From positions 13,555-26,714 of the forward strand of contig DBDQ01000051.1 in NCBI GenBank assembly GCA_002293665.1: a stretch of DNA of 13,160 bases, in the 5' to 3' direction. This DNA is from Alistipes sp. UBA928 (GTDB lineage: Bacteria; Bacteroidota; Bacteroidia; Bacteroidales; Rikenellaceae). This document shows, in pieces, positions 1 to 5,893 of the stretch. The position numbers were made by a program, and so were the translations under genes. Positions within the stretch are counted from its first letter, which is position 1. Each line of letters starts with the position of its first letter. Below the pieces are notes generated by a model. It ran no database searches. It was not told where the DNA came from and saw only the letters and a program-made list of their open reading frames with translations.

Positions 1-480
1 ATCATGTTCACGCTGCCGTTCGCCTTCACCGGGGTGTTCTTCGCTCTGCTCATCACCAACACGCCGCTGTCGATGATCGCCATGATCGGCGCCATCATGC
101 TCGTGGGGATCGTGACCAAGAACGGTATTGTGATGGTCGACTACACCAACCTGCTCATCGAGCGTGGTATGCCCACGCGGCAGGCTGTGGTGGCGTCGGG
201 AAAGAGCCGTCTGAGGCCCGTGCTTATGACTTCGGTCACGACTATTCTCGGGATGTTGCCCATGGCCCTCGGCTTGGGCGACGGATCGGAGTTGTGGCAG
301 CCGATGGGTATCGCCATCATCGGCGGGATGATATTCTCGACCCTGCTCACGCTGTTCGTAATTCCGGTGATATACACCATGTTCCAGTTGCGTAAAGACA
401 ACAAGGCCGAAAGCCTCCGCACCCGCCGGATGCGTCAGGCGGAGAAAGAACGCCGGCGCCTTGCCACTCAAAAATCTTAA
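1..480 (+). CDS. RND-family efflux permease, C-terminal fragment (AcrB/HAE1-like)
   Basis: Only the last 159 codons lie in the window; the frame is open at base 1 and ends at TAA 478-480. The family uses proton motive force to pump drugs, detergents or other amphiphiles from the inner membrane or periplasm into an outer-membrane channel. The fragment holds the end of the second membrane bundle. A hydrophobic helix leads into the conserved stretch MLVGIVTKNGIVMVDYTN (about residues 33-50 of the fragment), which is typical of HAE1 pumps. A cytoplasmic loop with an RLRPVLMTS motif follows, then the last two helices (roughly 76-91 and 101-124) and a basic cytoplasmic tail rich in Arg, Lys and Glu. 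A small PII-like gene follows 13 nt downstream, an arrangement known for Bacteroidota RND operons. Substrate cannot be told from this part. The membrane-fusion and outer-membrane partners would be expected upstream, outside the window. Confidence 0.92.
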   Translation: MMFTLPFAFTGVFFALLITNTPLSMIAMIGAIMLVGIVTKNGIVMVDYTNLLIERGMPTRQAVVASGKSRLRPVLMTSVTTILGMLPMALGLGDGSELWQPMGIAIIGGMIFSTLLTLFVIPVIYTMFQLRKDNKAESLRTRRMRQAEKERRRLATQKS

Positions 481-493
481 TCGGATCAAGATC

Positions 494-787
494 ATGAAAG
501 CTGTATTCATATCATACAATCAGGCGCACACGCTGCAAGTGAACGAACTCCTCGACCGGCTGGGTATCCGCGGATTCACCCGCTGGGCCCTCACCGAGGG
601 TCGCGGTTCGGAGGAGGGCGAACCCCACTACGGCACCCACGCGTGGCCGTCGATGAACTCGTCGCTGCTGGTTTTTCTCGAAGAGAAGGGGGTCGAACCC
701 CTTCTCGACGCCCTGCGGGAGCTCGATGCCGAGGCTCCGCAGCAGGGAATGAGGGCGTTCGTGCTCGACGCCCGGCCCGGAATGTAG
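494..787 (+). CDS. Small PII/ACT-like protein, PG0541 family, companion of RND transporter
   Basis: A 97-residue protein starting MKAVFISYNQAHTLQVNELL and ending at TAG 785-787. I chose ATG 494 over the in-frame TTG at 461, because the latter would overlap the pump gene and add 11 residues that do not look conserved. The N-terminal beta strand with its following helix, and the overall length, resemble the ferredoxin-like fold of nitrogen-regulatory PII proteins. Bacteroidota carry a family of such proteins next to RND efflux permeases (PG0541 transporter-associated family). By analogy with GlnB/AmtB pairs it may bind a small molecule and gate or sense the neighbouring pump, but that role is inference. 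The nucleotide-binding T-loop of true PII is not recognisable. It sits 13 nt after the permease stop, so it should be co-transcribed. Confidence 0.8.
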   Translation: MKAVFISYNQAHTLQVNELLDRLGIRGFTRWALTEGRGSEEGEPHYGTHAWPSMNSSLLVFLEEKGVEPLLDALRELDAEAPQQGMRAFVLDARPGM

Positions 788-816
788 TTGATAATCGCTA
801 TTAATGCTTATCTTTG
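788..816 (+). promoter_or_regulatory. Bacteroidota-type promoter for the PBP1A gene
   Basis: TTG at 788-790 (-33 like), an 18-bp spacer, then TATCTTTG at 809-816, an exact match to the -7 consensus TAnnTTTG. Transcription would start near 821-823, about 18 nt before the ATG at 840. Confidence 0.75.
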
Positions 817-839
817 TGCCGTATTATCTTTTTTGAGAA

Positions 840-3188
840 ATGGCAAAGAGAAAGGCTGCATCGAAAGAGCCCACGTTATATGAGAAGTTGACGACGAAAA
901 GGGCGGTGAGACTGTTTTGGCTCGTGATCACGGCGCCGTTCGCACTGCTGTTGTTTCTGCTGGGACTCACGGCGATCGGGACATTCGGACGGCTGCCGTC
1001 GTTCGAGGAGCTTGAAAACCCCAAGAGCAACGTCGCTTCGGAGATCATCTCCGAAGACGGGAAACTGCTGCGCACATTCTACATCGAGAACCGCACGTTC
1101 GTGGGGTACGAAGACCTCACTCCCGACATCGTCGCCGCACTCGTATCGACCGAAGATGTGCGCTATTACGGCCACAGCGGCATCGACTACATCTCGCTGG
1201 CCCGTGTGGCCCTGCGCACCGTGGGCCTCGGCCAAAGGCAGGGCGGTGGCTCGACCATAACACAGCAGTTGGCCAAGAACCTCTTCAAAAGGCGCGGATG
1301 GATAGTCACCGACAAACTCAAGGAGTGGGTGATAGCCATCAAGCTGGAGTACAACTACACCAAGGAGGAGATCATCGCCATGTACCTCAACACGATGTTT
1401 TACGGCCACAACGCCTACGGCATCAAAACGGCGGCACACACATTCTTCGGTAAAACCCCCTCGGAGCTAAACATCCAGGAAAGCGCACTGCTTGTCGGCG
1501 TGGTGAACGCCCCCACGAGGTACAGCCCCGTGATAAATCCCGAGAGGTCGGCGAGCCGTCGAAACACCGTGCTCAACCGTATGGAGAGCGTGGGGTACAT
1601 CTCCGGCAGCGAACGCGACTCGCTCGCCGCACTTCCCATCGTGCTCGACTACCACCCCGTTTCGCACGATGAGGGGTCGGGAACTTACTTCGGCGAGATG
1701 CTGCGCCTCGTGATGCAGGCCGAGGAGCCCTCGCGCCGACAGTTCAACAACGACTACGACTACCAGTATGCCCTTAACCGTTGGCGCACAAACCCACTTT
1801 ACGGTTGGGTGAACAAAAACAGGAAGGCCGACGGAACGACCTACGACATCTACCGCGACGGGCTGAAGATATACACGACAATTAATTCGTCGATGCAGCG
1901 CTACGCCGAGGAGGCGGTCGAACAGCAACTGCGCGACGCAATCCAGCCCGCTATGGAGCGGCAATACCGCAACTCGCGAACGATATTCATAGACCAATCC
2001 AAAGAGCAGATCGCCACCATAGTGAACAACGCCATGCGCTACTCCGACCGCTACCAGGCTATGGAGGAGGCGGGAGCGAGCCGCGAGCAGATCGACGCCG
2101 CGTTCGATACCCCCGTGGCGATGAAACTCTTCTCTTACAGCGGCACGCGTGACACGGTGCTCACTCCGCGCGACTCGATCATCCACTTCAAGAAACTTAT
2201 GAGGGCGTCGTTTGTGGCGATCGAGCCGAGCACGGCGCACGTAAAGGCTTATGTCGGCGGGCCCGACTTTCGCTACTTCAAGTACGATATGGCGACGCAG
2301 GGCAAGCGGCAGTGCGGATCGACCATCAAGCCGTTTGTCTACACTTTTGCCTTCTCGCAGCTGGGGCTCGATCCCTGTACCCCCGTGCCCAACTATCAGG
2401 TGACGATCGAAACCACCACCGGTACACCGTGGACGCCCAAAGAGGCGGGCAGCGTGGAGTACGACGGGGCGATGCACCCGTTGAAATGGGGCCTTCAGAA
2501 TAGCCGTAACAACTACACGGCGTGGGTGATGAAACAGATCGGTTCGCCCGAGGCGGTGGCCGATTTCATCAATGGCATGGGTATTCGCAGCTACATCTAC
2601 CCCGCTTATGCTCTTGCGTTGGGTACGATGGATGTGTCGCTGTTCGAACTCGTGGGCGCATACACCACTTTTGCCAACAAGGGGATGAGCACCGAGCCGA
2701 TATTCGTGGTGAGGATCGAGGACAGGCAGGGTAACCTAATCTCGTCGTTCCTGCCCGAGACGCGCGAGGCGATCAAAGAGCAGGCCGCATACACAACGCT
2801 TCAGGTTCTGGAAGATGTGGTGAACTACGGGACCGGAAACCGCCTGCGCCGTGCGCCCTTCGCTTTCACGGGCGAGATCGGCGGCAAGACCGGAACGTCG
2901 CAGGAGAACCGCGACGCATGGTTCGTCGGAGTCACGCCCAACTTAGTGGCCGGAGCATGGGTCGGAGGCGAAGACCAAAGCGTCCACCCGAGAGTTGCCG
3001 GCGAAGGGTCGATTATGGCGTTGCCTATTTACGGCGAGTTCATGAAACAGGTCTACAACGATCCCAAATTGGGTGTGCGTCAGACCGACACGTTCGAAGT
3101 GCCACCCGGAGGAGGCTTCGGCTGCACCGGCACCGCCAATATCCCTCCGGCCAGCGAGACTGTTGAAAACGATGAGTTTTTCGACTAA
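840..3188 (+). CDS. mrcA: Penicillin-binding protein 1A, bifunctional transglycosylase/transpeptidase
   Basis: A 782-residue class A PBP that polymerises lipid II into glycan strands and cross-links the stem peptides, anchored in the inner membrane with its domains in the periplasm. A basic cytoplasmic tail (1-21) is followed by one membrane helix (about 22-48). The GT51 transglycosylase domain (about 60-240) shows the catalytic Glu105 in STEDVRYYGHSG, GGGSTITQQLAKNLF at 135-149, and the EYNYTKEEIIAMYLN motif near 170-184. The transpeptidase domain (about 455-740) has the nucleophile Ser494 with Lys497 in GSTIK, the SRN motif at 555-557, and KTGT at 683-686. All catalytic motifs are intact and the length is normal. 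The linker around 290-450 is acidic and Arg-rich, as in Bacteroidota homologues. The gene has its own promoter, and its neighbours on either side look functionally unrelated. The symbol follows E. coli usage; ponA is equivalent. Confidence 0.96.
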   Translation: MAKRKAASKEPTLYEKLTTKRAVRLFWLVITAPFALLLFLLGLTAIGTFGRLPSFEELENPKSNVASEIISEDGKLLRTFYIENRTFVGYEDLTPDIVAALVSTEDVRYYGHSGIDYISLARVALRTVGLGQRQGGGSTITQQLAKNLFKRRGWIVTDKLKEWVIAIKLEYNYTKEEIIAMYLNTMFYGHNAYGIKTAAHTFFGKTPSELNIQESALLVGVVNAPTRYSPVINPERSASRRNTVLNRMESVGYISGSERDSLAALPIVLDYHPVSHDEGSGTYFGEMLRLVMQAEEPSRRQFNNDYDYQYALNRWRTNPLYGWVNKNRKADGTTYDIYRDGLKIYTTINSSMQRYAEEAVEQQLRDAIQPAMERQYRNSRTIFIDQSKEQIATIVNNAMRYSDRYQAMEEAGASREQIDAAFDTPVAMKLFSYSGTRDTVLTPRDSIIHFKKLMRASFVAIEPSTAHVKAYVGGPDFRYFKYDMATQGKRQCGSTIKPFVYTFAFSQLGLDPCTPVPNYQVTIETTTGTPWTPKEAGSVEYDGAMHPLKWGLQNSRNNYTAWVMKQIGSPEAVADFINGMGIRSYIYPAYALALGTMDVSLFELVGAYTTFANKGMSTEPIFVVRIEDRQGNLISSFLPETREAIKEQAAYTTLQVLEDVVNYGTGNRLRRAPFAFTGEIGGKTGTSQENRDAWFVGVTPNLVAGAWVGGEDQSVHPRVAGEGSIMALPIYGEFMKQVYNDPKLGVRQTDTFEVPPGGGFGCTGTANIPPASETVENDEFFD

Positions 3189-3208
3189 TGTGTTAAATTT
3201 CCCAATTT

Positions 3209-3241
3209 TTTGTTAAAATTAGCTTAGGTGCGTTATTTTTG
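3209..3241 (+). promoter_or_regulatory. Promoter of the asd-thiE operon
   Basis: TTTG at 3209-3212, a 21-bp spacer, and TATTTTTG at 3234-3241. Both boxes match the Bacteroidota -33/-7 consensus with ideal spacing. The predicted start is near 3246-3248, about 20 nt before the asd ATG at 3267. This is the clearest promoter in the window. Confidence 0.82.
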
Positions 3242-3266
3242 CGCCCAAACTAAATAGTATATTGAG

Positions 3267-4277
3267 ATGAAAGCAGCAATCGTAGGCGTTAGCGGCGCCG
3301 TTGGGCAGGAGTTCCTGCGAATCCTTGCAGAAAGGAATTTTCCGTGTGACGAACTCGTACTTTTCGGGTCGGAGCGCAGCGCGGGGCGCGAGTATGAGTT
3401 TCGCGGCAAGAAGATAAAGGTGCAACTGTTGCGTCACGGCGACGACTTCAAGGGTATCGACGTGGCGTTTGTAAGCGCGGGCGGCGGCACCTCGAAGGAG
3501 TTCGAGAAAGACATCACGCGCCACGGCACGATAATGATCGACAACTCGAGCGCTTTCCGCATGGACGACGACGTGCCTCTGGTAGTGCCCGAGGTGAACG
3601 GCGCCGATGCACTCGACGCTCCCCGCGGAGTGATCGCCAATCCCAACTGTTCCACGATCCAGATGGTGGTGGCGCTTCAGGCCATCGAGCAGTTGTCGCA
3701 TATCAAGCGTGTTCACGTGGCGACCTATCAGGCGTCGAGCGGCGCGGGAGCGGCGGCAATGGCCGAGTTGGAGGAGCAAATCTGTCAGATTACCCGCGGT
3801 GAGGAGCCGACCGTATCTAAATTCGCGCATCAGTTGGCCTTCAACGTAATTCCGCACATCGACGTCTTTACCGACAACGGCTACACGAAGGAGGAGCTGA
3901 AGATGCACTTCGAGACGCGTAAGATCATGCACAGCGACGTTGCCGTGAGTGCCACCTGCGTTCGCGTGCCGGTCATGAGGGCCCATTCAGAGAGCGTGTG
4001 GGTGGAGACCGAAAAACCGCTGACGCCGGAGCAGGTGCACGAGGCTTTCGAGGCTTTCGACGGTATCACGGTGCAGGACATCCCTGCCGAAAAAGTATAT
4101 CCGATGCCGCTGTTCATTGCCGGTACCGACGACGTTTACGTGGGCCGCATCAGGGCCGACATCGCCGATCCGAACGGCATAACATTCTGGTGCGTGGCCG
4201 ACCAGATACGCAAGGGTGCGGCTTTGAACGCCGTGCAGATAGCGGAGTACCTTATCGGGGAGGGTCGCCTGAAATGA
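3267..4277 (+). CDS. asd: Aspartate-semialdehyde dehydrogenase
   Basis: A 336-residue cytoplasmic enzyme that reduces L-aspartyl-4-phosphate to aspartate semialdehyde with NADPH, the branch point toward lysine/diaminopimelate, threonine and methionine. The N-terminal Rossmann fold carries the NADP-binding motif GVSGAVGQE at 7-15. DNSSAFRM (92-99) and VPEVNGAD (107-114) are family signatures. The active-site Cys128 is in NPNCST, and Gln155 lies in YQASSGAG. The substrate-binding Arg233 and catalytic His240 appear in RVPVMRAH with the seven-residue spacing usual for the family. The length fits bacterial Asd. The stop codon overlaps the start of thiE (ATGA), so the two are co-translated. thrA, which makes the aspartyl phosphate precursor and uses the semialdehyde product, lies 1.6 kb downstream in a separate transcription unit. 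Confidence 0.96.
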   Translation: MKAAIVGVSGAVGQEFLRILAERNFPCDELVLFGSERSAGREYEFRGKKIKVQLLRHGDDFKGIDVAFVSAGGGTSKEFEKDITRHGTIMIDNSSAFRMDDDVPLVVPEVNGADALDAPRGVIANPNCSTIQMVVALQAIEQLSHIKRVHVATYQASSGAGAAAMAELEEQICQITRGEEPTVSKFAHQLAFNVIPHIDVFTDNGYTKEELKMHFETRKIMHSDVAVSATCVRVPVMRAHSESVWVETEKPLTPEQVHEAFEAFDGITVQDIPAEKVYPMPLFIAGTDDVYVGRIRADIADPNGITFWCVADQIRKGAALNAVQIAEYLIGEGRLK

Positions 4278-4879
4278 ACGATTTCGGGCCTTATGTGATC
4301 ATTACCGATCCGGTGTTGCCTTATCGCCGCATCGCGGAGATTTGTGTGGAGCGCGGTGTGAGGATGCTGCAACTGCGCGAGAAAAGGTTGGACGACAAGG
4401 CGGTGCTGGCCGCTGCGGCCGAGATCACCGCCGTGACGCGCGGAACGGAGACGCTCTTTGTGATGAACGACCGGGCCGACCTCGCTATGTTGGCCGGTGC
4501 CGATGTGGTGCACCTCGGCCAGGGCGACATATCGCTCGCCGACGCGCGCCGCATCGTGGGGCCGGAGATGAAGATCGGGCTGTCGACACACACTTTGCAG
4601 CAGGCGCGCGATGCTATCGCCGCCGGTGCCGACTACATAGGTTTCGGCCCGGTGTGGGCCACGCCCACCAAGGATGTGCCCGATGAAGTAGTTGGGCTCG
4701 AACTGTTGAGGCAGGTGGTCGGTTTTTCGCCTGTGCCGGTGGTGGCTATCGGGGGGATATTTCCAGAGAATCTTCCGGATGTGCTGGCGACGGGGGCGCG
4801 AAGTTTCAGCCTCGTGCGCTATCTGATGTCGACGCCCGACCTCGACGTCCGGATTCGCATTCTTCAGGGGATGTTATAG
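4274..4879 (+). CDS. thiE: Thiamine-phosphate synthase (ThiE/TenI family)
   Basis: A 201-residue (beta/alpha)8-barrel protein. ThiE joins hydroxymethylpyrimidine diphosphate to thiazole phosphate to give thiamine monophosphate. The start is ATG 4274, which overlaps the asd TGA by four bases; the frame is open further upstream, but only inside asd. Recognisable motifs are QLREK (33-37, diphosphate-binding Arg/Lys), NDRAD (65-69, metal-binding Asp), VHLGQGD (79-85), GLSTHT (102-107), GFGPVWATPTK (123-133) and VAIGGI (157-162). The C-terminal phosphate loop, normally close to GVAVVSAI, is replaced here by RSFSLVRYL (176-184). Substrate affinity could therefore differ, or this could be a TenI-like paralogue. 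No other thi gene is nearby. The 3' end overlaps the opposite-strand kinase gene by 16 bp. Confidence 0.85.
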   Translation: MNDFGPYVIITDPVLPYRRIAEICVERGVRMLQLREKRLDDKAVLAAAAEITAVTRGTETLFVMNDRADLAMLAGADVVHLGQGDISLADARRIVGPEMKIGLSTHTLQQARDAIAAGADYIGFGPVWATPTKDVPDEVVGLELLRQVVGFSPVPVVAIGGIFPENLPDVLATGARSFSLVRYLMSTPDLDVRIRILQGML

Positions 4880-5664
4880 ATCGCGGTTTTGGCCATTTGT
4901 GGCGCAAGTTTATCAACTTGTGCTGATGTGGAGACAAGCTCCTCGAAGCGGGAGTATCCGGGCCACAGGGCGGGGTTGAGCGATAGAAGCCGTAGCGTAA
5001 TCGATATGAGGTGGGCGGGATAGTCGTCGATCGACTTGTCGAAAACGTTAGCTTCTCGTGCGGGATGGCGCCAGGGAGGTGTGCCGAGCTCCACAGCGCG
5101 GTGTCCCTCGAGCGCGGGAATCCACATCGCGTCGCAATCTATCAGCGTGAGTTCGCCGCTGGTGCCGACTACTATGTTCTCGGGTTTAATGTCGCCGTGG
5201 GCCCACTCGCACTCCCGGAGAGTGCACAGCAGACGGTCGAAAGCGTCGGCCAGCGCTCCGAGGCGTTGCCTGTCGCGCGCCTTTGCGGCTCCGGAGATCG
5301 CACGGGCGAGAGTTTCTCCCTCGATCCAGGCGCCCTCCACCACGTCGATCCACCCAGACCGGCCGTCGGTGGTGTGGACGAACAGTTCACCGGGCAGCAG
5401 CCTCGCCTCGGGCAGGATCGTCGGCCGGTGATGCCATACATATTCGTAGATCGTGCGGAGATGAGGATTGGGTCGGATGTGGCATTTGAAGAATCGCCTG
5501 CGGCCGTCCCGGTCGGTATAGGGAAAGATGACGGCGCTGTTGCCGGCGATTATCTCCGGCACGCCGTATTCGTCGCGCTGCAAAAGAGGCGCCCTTATAG
5601 TTCGGAGAGTCGCGTGATCGCTGTCGAGGGCGTGTATGTAGTCGGTAATGGTTGGGCTCAGCAT
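4864..5664 (-). CDS. Protein kinase-fold protein, resembling the catalytic domain of YegI/COG4248 kinases
   Basis: A 266-residue soluble protein. It has a lysine in beta-3 position (Lys60 in RRFFKCHIR), a catalytic loop HGDIKPENI (156-164, Asp158, Lys160, Asn163), and a metal-binding Asp176 in LIDCDAMW where most kinases have DFG. The stretch WIPALEGHRAVELGTPPWRHP (181-201) parallels the activation segment of the bacterial family typified by E. coli YegI (COG4248). In that family LxDYDGMxVPAL and ELGHxxYQHP are usual. The following DDYPAHLISITLRLLSLNPALW (213-234) also fits. A glycine-rich loop is not obvious. The helix-hairpin-helix or membrane tails seen in larger relatives are absent. The gene lies alone on the minus strand between asd-thiE and thrA, with an unusually structured leader. 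Substrate unknown; kinase activity is inferred from motifs only. Confidence 0.8.
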   Translation of the reverse strand: MLSPTITDYIHALDSDHATLRTIRAPLLQRDEYGVPEIIAGNSAVIFPYTDRDGRRRFFKCHIRPNPHLRTIYEYVWHHRPTILPEARLLPGELFVHTTDGRSGWIDVVEGAWIEGETLARAISGAAKARDRQRLGALADAFDRLLCTLRECEWAHGDIKPENIVVGTSGELTLIDCDAMWIPALEGHRAVELGTPPWRHPAREANVFDKSIDDYPAHLISITLRLLSLNPALWPGYSRFEELVSTSAQVDKLAPQMAKTAIYNIP

Positions 5665-5665
5665 A

Positions 5666-5690
5666 GGGGGAAGAATGAAAAAGGGCCCCC
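5666..5690 (-). promoter_or_regulatory. Hairpin directly upstream of the kinase start codon
   Basis: In minus-strand RNA, five G (5690-5686) can pair with five C (5670-5666) around a 15-nt pyrimidine-rich loop. The C run ends one base before the AUG at 5664, so the stem would cover the ribosome-landing region. It may reduce translation initiation. The run GGGGGCCCUUUUU could alternatively contribute to premature termination, although it has no proper stem of its own. Confidence 0.35.
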
Positions 5691-5698
5691 GTTACTAA

Positions 5699-5806
5699 AA
5701 CGATCTCAACTGATTTAGCATGGATACTTGCAAAAACAACCACCCCGGAGGCCCAAGCCTTCGGTGATTCTTTTTACAAATATCGGACTAAAACGTTGAG
5801 ATCGTT
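5699..5806 (-). ncRNA. Candidate 108-nt rod-shaped structured leader or small RNA upstream of the kinase gene
   Basis: Bases 5699-5710 and 5795-5806 are a perfect 12-bp inverted repeat. Read as minus-strand RNA, pairing continues inward almost without a break. A bulge and a U-U mismatch are followed by five pairs (5788-5792 with 5714-5718) and a small internal loop. Fourteen continuous pairs come next (5771-5784 with 5723-5736), then one G-G mismatch, seven pairs (5763-5769 with 5738-5744) and an apical AGGC-UUGG-GCCU hairpin (5749-5760). Positions 5787:5719, 5780:5727, 5776:5731 and 5767:5740 are U-G in minus RNA but A-C in plus RNA, so the minus strand is the folding strand. The predicted transcription start lies about one base from the 5' arm. 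It may act as a cis leader for the kinase gene or as a separate small RNA. I recognise no known family. Confidence 0.6.
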
Positions 5807-5812
5807 CGACGA

Positions 5813-5820
5813 CAAAGATA
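5813..5820 (-). promoter_or_regulatory. -7 element for the structured leader and kinase gene
   Basis: The minus strand reads TATCTTTG, an exact TAnnTTTG match. The usual 4-7 nt offset puts the RNA start near 5807, at the first base of the rod hairpin. No good -33 TTTG is seen at the expected spacing, so the promoter may be weak or activator-dependent. Confidence 0.6.
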
Positions 5821-5826
5821 GGCGAA

Positions 5827-5838
5827 AATTCCGGAATT
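5827..5838. promoter_or_regulatory. Perfect 12-bp palindrome, possible shared operator
   Basis: AATTCCGGAATT is a perfect palindrome. It lies seven bases behind the kinase -7 box and at about the -33 position of the proposed thrA promoter, where a dimeric regulator could affect both directions. No regulator is identified. A 12-bp palindrome can occur by chance, so this rests mainly on its position. Confidence 0.35.
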
Positions 5839-5851
5839 GCGATTTTTTTCG

Positions 5852-5876
5852 TAAACTTGCACTTTCGCAGAGTGCA
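5852..5876 (+). promoter_or_regulatory. Probable thrA promoter with a small inverted repeat
   Basis: TAAACTTG at 5852-5859 differs from the -7 consensus at one fixed position and would place the transcript start near 5863-5866, about 30 nt before the thrA ATG. TGCACT (5858-5863) and AGTGCA (5871-5876) form a 6-bp inverted repeat with a 7-nt spacer across the start region. It could be an operator or a short 5' hairpin. Confidence 0.4.
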
Positions 5877-5893
5877 CAAAAAAGTGTTCCATA

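Noticed and set aside
461..493. TTG start at 461 for the PII-like gene
   Set aside because: It would overlap the permease end and add a non-conserved basic segment; ATG 494 gives the family-like start MKAVFISYN.
1467..2477. A 336-codon minus-strand open frame inside the PBP gene
   Set aside because: It lies opposite intact catalytic motifs of PBP1A, has low-complexity His/Arg/Val-rich translation and no family resemblance.
3189..3215. AT-rich stretch after the PBP stop as a terminator
   Set aside because: Only short, loop-poor AT complementarity is present and the stretch overlaps the asd -33 region; no convincing GC stem with a U run.
3998..4273. Upstream extension of the thiE frame within asd
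   Set aside because: The extension is Arg/Gly/His-rich out-of-frame asd sequence, and the ThiE fold begins at ATG 4274, which overlaps the asd stop in a standard coupling arrangement.
5699..5806. SRP RNA, a threonine leader peptide/attenuator for thrA, or a MITE
   Set aside because: The conserved GGAA apical loop and internal-loop motifs of SRP RNA are missing. The folding strand points away from thrA, and no Thr/Ile-rich leader peptide is seen. No target-site duplication flanks the inverted repeat. A MITE is not fully excluded without a genome-wide copy search.
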